DNA of 64,000 nt from NCBI GenBank assembly GCA_041686355.1, contig JAWLDZ010000007.1, positions 1 through 64,000 on the forward strand, written 5' to 3'. The DNA comes from DSBN01 sp041686355 (lineage in GTDB: Bacteria > Spirochaetota > Spirochaetia > DSM-16054 > Sediminispirochaetaceae). The notes under the pieces are model-generated. The model had not been told where the DNA came from, did no database searches, and saw only the letters and a list, made by a program, of their open reading frames with translations. Positions 15,824 through 25,188 of this stretch are shown in pieces. A program made the position numbers and the translations under genes. Within the stretch, counting starts at the first letter, position 1. The number at the start of each line of letters is the position of its first letter.

Positions 15824-17496
15824 TAATCAGCTCCGTAATTCAGCTCCGTATTCAGCTCCGTAAACGCAATCTCTATCGGCTGGGAGCGGAGAACCGCCTG
15901 CCGAATGCTTTCAAGCAGCCACACGGCTCCTTGGATACCCCCGCGCAGAAAGGCGCTCCAGAGTATCGCTCCTACCACTATATCGGCATTTTTTTCCTGC
16001 TCCGCAAGCTGTACCCGGCTCAGCTTGAGCACTTTATTCCATGCTTCTTCGAAACCCTGGCCATGCCAGTCTTTAGAGCTTTCCGCTGCAGTATTGGGAA
16101 GGGGGACTACCGCAATCGCAGGTTCTTGTGCTGAAGATATCTGGCGATAACTGTGGCGACGGTCAATGTAGTCCGGCATAGCTGCAAGCACTCGCCTGTT
16201 TTCCCGGTTTTCAACGGTAAAAGCCTCCGGAATCCAGGCTTCCTTTTGCTGAAACAGAAAACGACGGGTAACAGCATGGGTGGTCTGCAGGCGAACAAAT
16301 ACAGTTCGACAGGCAGCTTCGGCCGCATCGACTGCGGCGCTGCGATCAGGGGCCGCACTGATGAAATTACCGCTTTTCTCGACATTGTTGGTAGGAAAAT
16401 CTACCTTATCCCCTGGAGAAACCCGAATAAACATCTCCTCTATCCATTTGATAGACCGAGCATGTTCGCTGTTCTCAACACTGTCCACTATCCCGGGTAT
16501 AGATATGAAGGCCCGTTCAGCGGATACCCATTCACGGATAGGCCTCAGAGACTGCGGCTTAAGCCCCACCGCCAGCTGAAGTGCATTTCCGGTGAGCTCC
16601 ACCCCGCTGGAATAGGGGTATGTCCAGCCGGACATATAGCCCCCCGACAAGCGAGCGGCAAGCTCACCTATCACTGCTCTTTGGCCGTCCCACTTTACAT
16701 CGCCCTTGGCTGCGCCGTTGCGAATTCCTAAAGCACGTACAGCCTGTATAAAGACCTCTTTCACGGCCGCAAGTACCTTCTCCTCACAGTTCGACGGGAT
16801 AGTATGCCCCATTTCAATAAAATAGGGAGGGAAAAAAATGTGTCTATCGGCAATGCCAGTAAAAACGACCTCATACCCCAAAACCAACGCATCTATACTG
16901 AACTCCTGCCCCTTGACGTATTCCTCTACAATGACATCTCCTGTGCGAGAAAACCGTCGTGCCTGACTAACCGCATTCTGATACTCATCGAGGGTATCTA
17001 CCCGACGGATTCCACGGGCCCCCATATTGTCAACCGGCTTCACCACTACTGGAAGTTCGAGGTTCTCCAGCGCAGCATCTACTTCAGCACCGGGGGAAAG
17101 CTTTGCAAAACGGGGGGACGGAACTCCGGCAGCCGCAAAGACCTTCCGCATCCTATCCTTGCGGCTGGCGTTTAGAGCTACCTCAGGCTCTATTCCCGGC
17201 AGCAGCAAGGCCTTAGCCACTCTGGCCACGGTATAAGAAAAGTCGGTACCCGCCGTAAATACCCCATGCAATTTTTCATCTTTATGTATTTTGCCGGCCG
17301 CCTCGACCATTCCATCAATATCCGTTAGATCAATCGGTACAAAATGATCAGCAAGCTCGACACCGGGGGCGGCAGGGTTCCCATCTGCAACATAGACTTC
17401 CCACCCCTGCCGCCGTGCCCAGCGCAAGGCCGGAAGCTGCATAACCCCGGCGCCCAAAATGAGAACTCGTTTTGAATGTTCAGTCTGTCCGTTCAT
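15823..17496 (-). CDS. ATP-grasp ligase, probable glycan or amino-acid conjugation enzyme
   Basis: About 557 residues. The first 400 form a carboxylate-amine ligase of the ATP-grasp superfamily: pre-ATP-grasp Rossmann start (VLILGAGVMQLPAL), nucleotide loop VVKPVDNMGARG (about 150-162), VEEYVKGQEFSIDA, and metal/phosphate region IGELAARLSGG. The C-terminal 150 residues are helical and unrecognised. Relatives ligate an amine to a carboxylate through an acyl-phosphate. I choose ATG 17496 because GGAG lies seven bases upstream; the longer frame to 17526 lacks a site. It overlaps the preceding gene by 17 bases. Context suggests it decorates a sugar or peptide made by the neighbouring enzymes. Confidence 0.85.
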   Translation of the reverse strand: MNGQTEHSKRVLILGAGVMQLPALRWARRQGWEVYVADGNPAAPGVELADHFVPIDLTDIDGMVEAAGKIHKDEKLHGVFTAGTDFSYTVARVAKALLLPGIEPEVALNASRKDRMRKVFAAAGVPSPRFAKLSPGAEVDAALENLELPVVVKPVDNMGARGIRRVDTLDEYQNAVSQARRFSRTGDVIVEEYVKGQEFSIDALVLGYEVVFTGIADRHIFFPPYFIEMGHTIPSNCEEKVLAAVKEVFIQAVRALGIRNGAAKGDVKWDGQRAVIGELAARLSGGYMSGWTYPYSSGVELTGNALQLAVGLKPQSLRPIREWVSAERAFISIPGIVDSVENSEHARSIKWIEEMFIRVSPGDKVDFPTNNVEKSGNFISAAPDRSAAVDAAEAACRTVFVRLQTTHAVTRRFLFQQKEAWIPEAFTVENRENRRVLAAMPDYIDRRHSYRQISSAQEPAIAVVPLPNTAAESSKDWHGQGFEEAWNKVLKLSRVQLAEQEKNADIVVGAILWSAFLRGGIQGAVWLLESIRQAVLRSQPIEIAFTELNTELNYGAD

Positions 17497-19378
17497 CCGA
17501 TTCTCCAATGTTGTAAGAAATTTCACTCACCTTCTCTGCATACAGCTCAAAGGTATCCCCAAGCCTCGCCGCACGACTGACCCATTCAAACAGTGAAAAC
17601 ATCATTTTTCGGATCGCATTTGGGACAGTCTTTCCCGTATTTTTATACTGAAAAACCGCCGCTTCCATACATGGGAACCGTTCCGGGTGATGACCGGTCA
17701 CCCTCACCTTTCTGATTTTAAAACCAAACCGAGGAAAAACTCTGCGGGCAATTGCCGGGCTCCACACTGTATGATGATCCCTGGGGCTCTGCTCCAAAAA
17801 GCCCTTAAGGGAGCGTGTGGCGCTAATCCCGGTGCTGTTAGGAGTAGAAAATGCTAACAATCCGCCCATTCTAAGACAGCTGTTAGCTTTGCACAAGATA
17901 CGGTCAACCCGGGAAAAATGTTCAAGCACAAACCACATGCTGATTACATCGTACCGGTTTTGATGTCCCTTCAGGTCTAATTTAAAATCTTCAAACCTCC
18001 CGTTCCAGGCCGTTAACTCTAGTTCATTCCGCACATAGTCTACTGCTGAGGCTGCCGGATCAATTCCTTCTGTTTGATACCCTGCCTCATAGGCTGCAGA
18101 TAGAAACGGGCCGTAGGCACAGCCTACATCCAGAAGGCGGGGAGCTTCACCATCATCACCAGAGGCAGCGCCAGTGCTGTGCTTGCGGCGAAGCCGGTGA
18201 ATCTCAGCAATACGCCCTGTGCCCATTTTCTTAATAGCATCAAAGTCTTCCAGGTAGCTGCGCCCATACTGACTGCGGTACTCATCAAAAAAGTAGTTCT
18301 CCTTGTAACGAGGCTGCTCCGGGCGCTGGAAATCAAGCTGATACAGTAAGCCGCAATGGGCACAGCGAAAAAAGCTGCGGTCTACGCTTCGCAGCACCGG
18401 TTTTGCGCCCAGACGCCCGCACACAGGGCAGTCACGAACTTCCGGAGGCCGCAACCGGCCCAGGAATTCCCCGGGAGAGCGTTTTTCCTGCGGCGCAGCC
18501 TTTTTTGTCGCTTGCAGCACCTCCGCCGGAGAGGCTATGAATCGTAAAAAACGGCGGGAATGTATTCGCCGTACGCCAACAGACGGAAATCCGGCCAGAC
18601 GGCTTAAGCGACGGTGATACGAACTTGGGTTGAGCAGTATCACCCCGCAGCCGGCATAGGCAGCCTCATAGGCGGTCAGACCAAAACTTGTACACAGCAG
18701 GTCAAACTCCCACAACTGTTCTGAAAGCTTTGCAGGAGCCTTCAGAACTTTAACCTCCTGCGGCAGGCTGCGGGGACCGAACAGCGGGCCTAGGACCACC
18801 GTAATCTCAGATCCAGCGAAACCACCCTGCTCAAGGAGCCATCGAGTACATAATTCGGTTAAATGGGCAGGATCTTCACCACCAAAACTTACCAGCACAC
18901 TATGAAAGCGTGTCCTTGACGCTGTGGGTGCAGTTTTTTTCCGTTCGGGGAGGGAAAGCAGTCCCGGTTCAACCAGATTAGCCTGACCGAACCGTGGAGG
19001 AAGTGGAAAAGTATCAAGCAGGTAGGAAAAGTACCGGCGCTGCGGCCCTCCTTCATCTACACCAATCATGGGTATGCCGGTACGACTCCACCAGAGAAAC
19101 TCCGATTTACCCGTCGCCCGCCGGTCTATCAGCAAAAAGTCCCATTTTGACGAGGTAATAGAGTAACCATCATGAAGAAAACAGCTTGAGTCCAATCCGC
19201 TGTTGGCGGCCATTTCATAAAAAACATCTTGCCATTCCGAGGGTTTGATAAAAATTCCAACAGAAGCATGGGGAAAGCTATGCAGCAACTGGACACACCA
19301 CTCCAGTGCCCGCCGTAGATGACCGGTCCCGTTGCCGGGAGTAACCGAAGGTGCCCACAGAAAACGGTACGAGCCCAT
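17480..19378 (-). CDS. PseG-like glycosyltransferase/hydrolase fused to a zinc-ribbon SAM methyltransferase
   Basis: A 632-residue fusion. Residues 1-300 resemble PseG/GT-B type enzymes: the GTGHLRR motif near the start, VLVSFGGEDPAHL in the middle and LCTSFGLTAYEAAYAGC before the domain end. PseG removes UDP during pseudaminic acid synthesis. Residues about 316-632 carry a CPVC...CAHC zinc ribbon and a class I methyltransferase with LLDVGCAYGPFL (about 416) and ISMWFVLEHF, a layout common in sugar C- or O-methyltransferases. Both halves look intact. Start ATG 19378 lies three bases after the stop of the nucleotidyltransferase gene. The exact substrates are unknown. Confidence 0.85.
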   Translation of the reverse strand: MGSYRFLWAPSVTPGNGTGHLRRALEWCVQLLHSFPHASVGIFIKPSEWQDVFYEMAANSGLDSSCFLHDGYSITSSKWDFLLIDRRATGKSEFLWWSRTGIPMIGVDEGGPQRRYFSYLLDTFPLPPRFGQANLVEPGLLSLPERKKTAPTASRTRFHSVLVSFGGEDPAHLTELCTRWLLEQGGFAGSEITVVLGPLFGPRSLPQEVKVLKAPAKLSEQLWEFDLLCTSFGLTAYEAAYAGCGVILLNPSSYHRRLSRLAGFPSVGVRRIHSRRFLRFIASPAEVLQATKKAAPQEKRSPGEFLGRLRPPEVRDCPVCGRLGAKPVLRSVDRSFFRCAHCGLLYQLDFQRPEQPRYKENYFFDEYRSQYGRSYLEDFDAIKKMGTGRIAEIHRLRRKHSTGAASGDDGEAPRLLDVGCAYGPFLSAAYEAGYQTEGIDPAASAVDYVRNELELTAWNGRFEDFKLDLKGHQNRYDVISMWFVLEHFSRVDRILCKANSCLRMGGLLAFSTPNSTGISATRSLKGFLEQSPRDHHTVWSPAIARRVFPRFGFKIRKVRVTGHHPERFPCMEAAVFQYKNTGKTVPNAIRKMMFSLFEWVSRAARLGDTFELYAEKVSEISYNIGESDERTD

Positions 19379-19381
19379 ATT

Positions 19382-20092
19382 TTAACCTGCAATCATTTGG
19401 TGCTGGGAAAATCCCCGAATAAGCTCACTGGTGGTGATCGGTTCACCCGAATACAGTGTATTAAAAATGGTCTGCAATCGACGGTAATCCCGGTCGGTAT
19501 CCAAAGTAACCCTCATTCCGGGAAAGAAGCACTCCTTCGGAGCCAAGGGCCGATAGATTCTAAATAGATCGGGATGATTGTAAAGATACGGACAGACATG
19601 CTCTCGATCGTAGCTGCTTTCGGCCTCCCGGTTGGCCCTTAAAAGTGCTTCCGCACGCACACACTCCACACCTGTTCCAACGGGCAGACCGTCAAACCCG
19701 CAGTAGTCGATCCTGCGCTCCTCCGGATGCTCCTCCCGATGTTCATTGTAGAGCTCTAAGAGCTGAGCTCCACATTCGCCACTCACTAAAGGGTTATCGC
19801 CGGTAGCTCGAATAAGTGTATCAACCTGAAAATAATTGATTGCATTGGCATAACGCTGCAGAACATCTTCCTTGGGACCAATAAATGTTTCAAAACCGGC
19901 GGCATTCGCGTGAGCGGAAAGGGCCTGATAGCTTTCGCGATCGGTTACCAAAGCATAGGCATCCGCCGGAATCTGCTTCAGAGCCTCCATTGCCAGTTCT
20001 ACAACGGGCTTTCCACTCAAGGGCAGTAGTGCCTTCTGGGGCAAACGGGTAGAATCCAACCGAACCTGCAGGAATACAGCTACTCTACTCAT
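19382..20092 (-). CDS. SpsF-like cytidylyltransferase
   Basis: A 236-residue enzyme of the CMP-sugar synthetase superfamily, close to SpsF-type proteins. Seen: FLQVRLDSTRLPQKAL (nucleotide loop with R-S/T-R-L-P-K pattern), ATGDNPLVS (metal-binding DN), and DTDRDYRRL near the end. Members activate acidic sugars as CMP derivatives before transfer; PseF and LegF belong to the same superfamily. It starts with ATGA overlapping the glycosyltransferase stop and is followed closely by the PseG-like fusion, which supports a nonulosonic-acid-like pathway. Confidence 0.88.
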   Translation of the reverse strand: MSRVAVFLQVRLDSTRLPQKALLPLSGKPVVELAMEALKQIPADAYALVTDRESYQALSAHANAAGFETFIGPKEDVLQRYANAINYFQVDTLIRATGDNPLVSGECGAQLLELYNEHREEHPEERRIDYCGFDGLPVGTGVECVRAEALLRANREAESSYDREHVCPYLYNHPDLFRIYRPLAPKECFFPGMRVTLDTDRDYRRLQTIFNTLYSGEPITTSELIRGFSQHQMIAG

Positions 20093-21054
20093 GATTCAGG
20101 AACCTCCCAAAGCTCAGTCACATCCCGTGCGTCCATAACAAAGCGATACTGATTCAAGGTCACCCATTGGCGAACTTTTTTAAACTTTTTCAATGCTGAG
20201 AAAAGTGAACTTCCTGATCGAATATAAAAAGGCAGGAAGCGGCTCCACGGCAGGGTGCCCGCATCTCCACTGAAACGTACCGACAGGTTTTTCAGGAAGA
20301 AAAGTTTGTAGCCCCCATCGGGAGTAGTATCTTCAGCCGGCTCGGCGGCCAGATAACGGATCCGAAAGGCGGACTCACACTCGATGGCCTCCCCCCACAT
20401 GTGGGCCCGAAAACCAAAATCCATCTTCTGCCAATAGGAACTCTCAATCAGATAGTCATATCCACCGGTCAGAAGAAATTTCTCCCGCTGATATATACCG
20501 CTGTAATCGAAGGGGAAGAGTGTTTTCATATCATTTTTCTGGGGCAGCATCGGCAGTATCCTTAAGTTGCGCTTGTGAAAGGCCGGCACCATGATTGACG
20601 GGACCGTCTCCATTTTAGTGTTTTGAATAATTGGTACCGAACAGAGACGTTCAGACTCCACAATGCGCTGCAACAGGTAAGTGTTCAGCTGTGAGCTGAT
20701 TTTCATATCACTCCACATCACAAACACAAACTGTCCGGCCGCCTCTTTCATCCCCACATTGATTTGTTCACCCCGGCTCATCTCTTCGTGAAGCAGTAGG
20801 AATTTGATCCGCGGGTATTTCTGCGACAGAGAATCAATATCATAACTAGCAGAAGCACTTTCTACAGATAAAATCTCAATCTCCCCCAGCTGCTCCAGCT
20901 CCTTAAAATACTCCTGCCGGTACGGTCGGCTGCCGCGGTGCAAAAGTAAAATACTAAGGGGAGGACTGACCTGCAGACTGCGGTCCTCCTTGTTTCCACC
21001 AACTATTGTGTAGGGAACCCTTAAAGACTTAGAAGTTGTAGGTATAGTACTCAT
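20089..21054 (-). CDS. Family 2-like glycosyltransferase
   Basis: About 321 residues with a GT-A Rossmann start (LSILLLHRGSRPYRQEYFKEL), a conserved middle KYPRIKFLLLHEEMSRGEQINVG-type donor pocket ending in FVMWSDMKI (a DxD-like SD position), and a basic C-terminal part. It probably transfers an activated sugar. ATG 21054 is chosen because AGGAG lies six bases ahead; the longer frame would overlap the upstream gene by 180 bases. The real overlap is 26 bases with the end of the radical SAM gene. The acceptor is unknown. Confidence 0.75.
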   Translation of the reverse strand: MSTIPTTSKSLRVPYTIVGGNKEDRSLQVSPPLSILLLHRGSRPYRQEYFKELEQLGEIEILSVESASASYDIDSLSQKYPRIKFLLLHEEMSRGEQINVGMKEAAGQFVFVMWSDMKISSQLNTYLLQRIVESERLCSVPIIQNTKMETVPSIMVPAFHKRNLRILPMLPQKNDMKTLFPFDYSGIYQREKFLLTGGYDYLIESSYWQKMDFGFRAHMWGEAIECESAFRIRYLAAEPAEDTTPDGGYKLFFLKNLSVRFSGDAGTLPWSRFLPFYIRSGSSLFSALKKFKKVRQWVTLNQYRFVMDARDVTELWEVPES

Positions 21055-22624
21055 CACAACTCCTGCATAGTTGGGGATAGTCCGCCTCGATGTGCTGTCG
21101 ATAGTACTCGTTTCCACGACCCCATATAGTTTCAATATCTTCTTGAAAAATATTCCCAAGGGAATACTGATAGTGCAGATCCTCACGGCACATGGGCACT
21201 CTGCCGTCAATAAAAATTGAAAGGTCCCGCTTGAGATGCCAGCAGGGAAAACGTTTGATTGGTGATAGATCGGTCACCTTCCGCTCAGGCAAGGCACCAC
21301 AGAAGGAGTCATATTTCTGAACAATCGGCATGACATGTTCTTGCTGCTTCCAGTACCGGTAGAACTGATCCAGCTGCTCTTCGTTTTCACGCATGCGAAC
21401 CGCCTGCACGTATACTAGATTGGGAAAAAGCCGGCTTAGCAATTCAACCGAGGCTTGGGCTTCCTCCCACTGCGGTCCCCGCAGCTGGTTATACATTTGC
21501 CGTTCATGGGCGTCCAAGGATACAATCCAGGTAAGCCGGTCTCCAACCGGTACACCGCCGGCCGATGCCCCCTGTCCAAACTGACGGCCAAGTTCCTGCA
21601 AGGTCGCCAAAGACCATCCAACGCCGGATGTTTCAATTACCAGCGACAGAGCAGGTCTCTCCAACACTGCAGCGACAATATCAACAAAACGCGAGTGAAG
21701 AGAGGGTTCTCCCCACAATGAAACTCCGATTGTGGCATCACCACATAGGCTTTCTACCTTGTCGACCACCTCAGTCCAGTGTTCAAGAGGCATTTCCCCC
21801 CGTCTACTCAACACGTCACCGCCCATGTGCGGAAAGGCACAATAACTGCACGCCTGGGGGCAGCCGTCGGTAATTTGCACGTTCACATATGACGGAAGTG
21901 TACGCAGCAGCTCCGGTTTCTCTTCGATTATCCGCTGTACCGATTCGGCAGTGCATCCTCCGGCGGCGATAATAGCCTTCAGCTGATAGAAATTACGCCG
22001 TGTATCAGCGGTTAAACTTACCCGTAACAGCCTCTGGTCTATCGGGGCAACTTCCGTCTCAAGATCGAAAGCATTGATATCTTTTTGGACTACCTCAAAT
22101 ATGAAGTCCCGGCCGGCAGGGACTGAGTGGCGTTCAGCCAGCTCGATTAGCTGGGGCAGTGCGCTTGCTTTGAGAATTTCCGGAGTCAGACCCCGTGGAT
22201 ATCCATCGGCAAAGGTGTAATCGGCAAAATAGCGCCGATGGCTGTGATGCATCTTTTCCAGCAGCCCTGTATCCAGGAGAGGAGCATCGCCCCATACCAA
22301 AAACAAGTCGGCCTGGCTGTTGTCCGGGCTTCCCTCCTCGACTGCTGATTGCATTGTACGCAGCAGTTCAGCAGCACTCCAGCTCGGATGACTTTGAATG
22401 GTAACAAGCTCCCGGTCCAGATATGGTTCTACAAGGGGTTCCAAGTCTTCCTTCGGAAGATCAGTCAGTACTACTACCTGCTCGAAACTTGTTGAAAGGG
22501 GAATCTCCTGCAGGAGATATTGAAAAGCCGTCACCGACTGTCCCTTACTAGGGCTTAATGGAAGGGACTCTTTCAAGGCGTAAGGGGTGAGTCCTAGGGC
22601 ATGTATAAAAAGTACATTTCTCAT
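21029..22624 (-). CDS. Radical SAM/SPASM protein with N-terminal nucleotidyltransferase-like domain (spiro-SPASM type)
   Basis: About 531 residues. Residues 1-200 look like a GT-A/NTP-transferase fold (WGDAPLLDTGLLEKM). The radical SAM core follows, with CPQACSYC near 258-265 binding the 4Fe-4S cluster that cleaves AdoMet, GVSLWGEPSLH, and a SPASM-like C-terminus with further cysteines (PMCREDL, LCRSCDEY). This composite matches what I know as the spirochaete-restricted spiro-SPASM family; its reaction is undescribed to my knowledge. ATG 22624 starts 43 bases after the proB stop without a clear ribosome site. The fused nucleotidyltransferase part and its neighbours suggest radical chemistry on an activated sugar. 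Confidence 0.85.
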   Translation of the reverse strand: MRNVLFIHALGLTPYALKESLPLSPSKGQSVTAFQYLLQEIPLSTSFEQVVVLTDLPKEDLEPLVEPYLDRELVTIQSHPSWSAAELLRTMQSAVEEGSPDNSQADLFLVWGDAPLLDTGLLEKMHHSHRRYFADYTFADGYPRGLTPEILKASALPQLIELAERHSVPAGRDFIFEVVQKDINAFDLETEVAPIDQRLLRVSLTADTRRNFYQLKAIIAAGGCTAESVQRIIEEKPELLRTLPSYVNVQITDGCPQACSYCAFPHMGGDVLSRRGEMPLEHWTEVVDKVESLCGDATIGVSLWGEPSLHSRFVDIVAAVLERPALSLVIETSGVGWSLATLQELGRQFGQGASAGGVPVGDRLTWIVSLDAHERQMYNQLRGPQWEEAQASVELLSRLFPNLVYVQAVRMRENEEQLDQFYRYWKQQEHVMPIVQKYDSFCGALPERKVTDLSPIKRFPCWHLKRDLSIFIDGRVPMCREDLHYQYSLGNIFQEDIETIWGRGNEYYRQHIEADYPQLCRSCDEYYTYNF

Positions 22625-22667
22625 ATTCAGTATATCGACACGAAACGGCGCGTGTTTACACCGGTTT

Positions 22668-23771
22668 TCACGCTTCCACCATAAATACAATGTCCTCAGG
22701 ACGGGCAATTTCGTCCCGGCGGCCGGTTCCATACAGAGCGGCTACTTCGCGGGTGTGCTTTCCCATTAAAGTTTCGATTTCACTGCTGTTGTAAGTGGGG
22801 ACAGCTTTGGCAACATCGTTAATCTGAACTACATCACCCTGTTGAAAAACTCCTTCCACCGATTTTATGCCGGAAGGAAGTAGGCTCTTATGATCCCGTA
22901 ATGCACTCAATGCTCCCTCGTCAACCGTTATTTTGCCCTTTGGTACACTGTTGAGGATCCACCGAGTACGGGCAGAGAGTTTTTCCTGAGCCAGAAAGAG
23001 GGTTCCGATATCCTCTCCGTCTAAAATCCGCTGCAGGATACGGGGATCCTTCCCGTGAGCAAGAACAGTCCGACAGCCGGCACTGGCGGCGATAGAGGCA
23101 GCTTTCAACTTGGTCAGCATTCCTCCAGTGGAAAAGCGGCTTCCGGGAGTCCCCGCGTAGGCTAATATTTTATCATCCACCTGCTCGACTACCGGTATAC
23201 GCTGCACCTCCTGACTGCCTTTGGGATCTCCGTCATAGAGGGCATTGATATCACTGAGAATTATAAGTAAATCTGCATCCACCTTGCTGGCCACCATAGC
23301 ACTGAGCCTATCGTTATCACCAAAGGCGGTGCCAATTTCATCTGTAGAAATACTATCGTTTTCATTAAAAATCGGTACTACCCTCAGGCCCAAGAGCTCT
23401 TCAACGGAATTGCGCAGATTAAGGTAGGATTTACGGTTATTCAGCACTTCCCGTGTAATCAGGACCTGGGCTATACGTACATCATGGGGAACAAAGGACT
23501 CCCGGTACTGGTGCATCAACAGAGGCTGCCCGATTGCCGCACAGGCCTGTCGCATTCTAATGTCGGTTACCCGGGTAGAAAAGCCTAGCTCCGTGGCTCC
23601 CATCCCGATTGCACCGGAGCTTACCATCAGTACCTGATGCTCCTGGTCCACCAGCTCGGCAATCTGTCCGCTGATGGTGTCCATATACGCAGTATCCAGA
23701 GAATTTTCGGTGGTAATCAGATTGGTTCCGATTTTGATGACTACCCGCTTGGTGGTACTGAAGTCCCTCAC
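22668..23771 (-). CDS. proB: Glutamate 5-kinase
   Basis: A 367-residue enzyme, the same length as E. coli ProB, phosphorylating glutamate in the first step of proline synthesis. Seen: kinase start VVIKIGTNLI, VSSGAIGMG, NENDSISTDEI, GDNDRLSAMVA and the GTGGM-like GSRFSTGGMLTKL; a C-terminal PUA domain covers about 275-360. I set the start at GTG 23771, which overlaps the proA stop (GTGA) and has GGAGG seven bases upstream; a longer frame running into proA is not credible. Confidence 0.95.
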   Translation of the reverse strand: MRDFSTTKRVVIKIGTNLITTENSLDTAYMDTISGQIAELVDQEHQVLMVSSGAIGMGATELGFSTRVTDIRMRQACAAIGQPLLMHQYRESFVPHDVRIAQVLITREVLNNRKSYLNLRNSVEELLGLRVVPIFNENDSISTDEIGTAFGDNDRLSAMVASKVDADLLIILSDINALYDGDPKGSQEVQRIPVVEQVDDKILAYAGTPGSRFSTGGMLTKLKAASIAASAGCRTVLAHGKDPRILQRILDGEDIGTLFLAQEKLSARTRWILNSVPKGKITVDEGALSALRDHKSLLPSGIKSVEGVFQQGDVVQINDVAKAVPTYNSSEIETLMGKHTREVAALYGTGRRDEIARPEDIVFMVEA

Positions 23772-25066
23772 CCATTTTCCTCCATGTTCAGTGAGCGATG
23801 GAGGAACGGGCGGGCATTTGGTCCACTGTAATCGGCTGCTTTTTGTCCATTGCCGTACAGTCTCCATTTATAGATAACCAATCCCTCCAGACCAACCGGT
23901 CCGCGAGCGTGGATCTTGTTGGTGCTTATTCCCACTTCGGCCCCCAGACCGAAGCGAAACCCGTCGGAAAAACGGGTACTGGCGTTCCAGAACACATCCG
24001 CCGAGTCGACCAGATTCATAAACTGCTCCGCAGCCTGTCGGTCGGCAGTCACAATTGCGTCGGTATGACCCGAACCGTAGGTATTGATATGTTCGATCGC
24101 CGCATCCAATCCGTCGACTACTTTTACTGCCAGAATCTTATCAAGATATTCTGCTTCCCAATCCTCAGCCTGTGCAGGTTTTACCCCTATATATGCCCGG
24201 GTCTGCTCACAGCCCCGCAGTTCGGTACCACGGGTATCCATTCGATCCTTCAGTCGGGGCAGAAAATCAGCGGCCACTGCCGTATCCACCAGCAGAGTCT
24301 CCAGAGCGTTACACACCGCTACATACTGATTCTTTGAATCGTCAGCCAGCTCAACCGCCATCGGTATATTCGCCCGTGAGTGAACATACAGGTGGGTAAC
24401 TCCGTCCGCGTGACCGAGCACCGGAATATTGGTGTTATCCATTATATACCTCACAAACTGATTCGACCCCCGGGGGATCAACAAATCTATGTGCCGATCC
24501 AGGGCCAGCAGAGTTTTTACATCTTCCCGGGTCTCTATCAGCTGAATCCAGCCGGCCGGTATTCCGGCCGCTTCGGTGGCGGCAGCAATAAGCTCAGCCA
24601 GCACCCGATTGCTCTCTAGCGCCTCGTGCCCGCCCTTCAGCAGCACCGCATTCCCGCTTTTTAGACTGAGGGCGGCCATTTGCACAAGCGCATCGGGGCG
24701 CGATTCAAAAATCATTCCAATCACACCGATCGGACAGCTAACCTGAAAGAGGCGTAAGTCCTCGTCCAGCTCTCGCCCGCTCAGCACTACTCCCACGGGG
24801 TCCGACTGCCCGGCTACTCCGCGTACTCCCTGACAGGCTTGGTCGATTTTCTCGCCCTGGAATTTGAGCCGTTTTAAGAGCGGGGCCTCAAGCTGCTGCT
24901 GTTCAGCACGCTGGATATCGGACTGGTTGGCAGCCTCAATTTTATGACGATGCTCCAGCAAAGCCGCTGCGATAGCCTCGAGTGCGGTGTTCTTTACCTC
25001 CGCGGAGAGGCTTGCACAGCGTATCTGCGCCCGTTTGGCCTGCTTGGCCCGCTCTTGAATACTCAC
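23768..25066 (-). CDS. proA: Gamma-glutamyl phosphate reductase
   Basis: About 432 residues. It reduces gamma-glutamyl phosphate to glutamate semialdehyde, the second step of proline synthesis. The aldehyde-dehydrogenase-like fold is clear: IGVIGMIFESRPDA, NAVLLKGG, RGSNQFVRYI, the catalytic cysteine in VCNALETLLVD, and EVGISTNKIHARGPVGLEGL at the end. The chosen start is GTG 25066 because a perfect AAGGAGG lies eight bases before it; two in-frame ATGs upstream lack sites. It heads the nine-gene minus-strand string and overlaps proB. The order proA-proB is the reverse of the common proBA. Confidence 0.95.
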   Translation of the reverse strand: MSIQERAKQAKRAQIRCASLSAEVKNTALEAIAAALLEHRHKIEAANQSDIQRAEQQQLEAPLLKRLKFQGEKIDQACQGVRGVAGQSDPVGVVLSGRELDEDLRLFQVSCPIGVIGMIFESRPDALVQMAALSLKSGNAVLLKGGHEALESNRVLAELIAAATEAAGIPAGWIQLIETREDVKTLLALDRHIDLLIPRGSNQFVRYIMDNTNIPVLGHADGVTHLYVHSRANIPMAVELADDSKNQYVAVCNALETLLVDTAVAADFLPRLKDRMDTRGTELRGCEQTRAYIGVKPAQAEDWEAEYLDKILAVKVVDGLDAAIEHINTYGSGHTDAIVTADRQAAEQFMNLVDSADVFWNASTRFSDGFRFGLGAEVGISTNKIHARGPVGLEGLVIYKWRLYGNGQKAADYSGPNARPFLHRSLNMEENG

Positions 25067-25091
25067 GAAATGCGCCTCCTTGTACCCCTTC

Positions 25092-25121
25092 ATTGTATCC
25101 ACTACCCCGCGCACATGTCCA
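25092..25121 (-). promoter_or_regulatory. Probable promoter of the proA operon
   Basis: Minus strand TGGACA (25116-25121), 18-base spacer, TACAAT (25092-25097), giving a leader of about 20 bases before GTG 25066. Confidence 0.55.
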
Positions 25122-25156
25122 GTCGTCTGTCACGCTTCAAAAGTTAAGACCTGCGG

Positions 25157-25188
25157 TTGACATCCCATTGTACATTGTTGTATATAAT
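25157..25188 (+). promoter_or_regulatory. Probable promoter of the FecBCD-type transporter operon
   Basis: TTGACA at 25157-25162 followed by TATAAT at 25183-25188 (spacer 20; TATATA at spacer 18 is an alternative). It lies about 40 bases before the substrate-binding protein start and diverges from the proA promoter. Confidence 0.55.
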
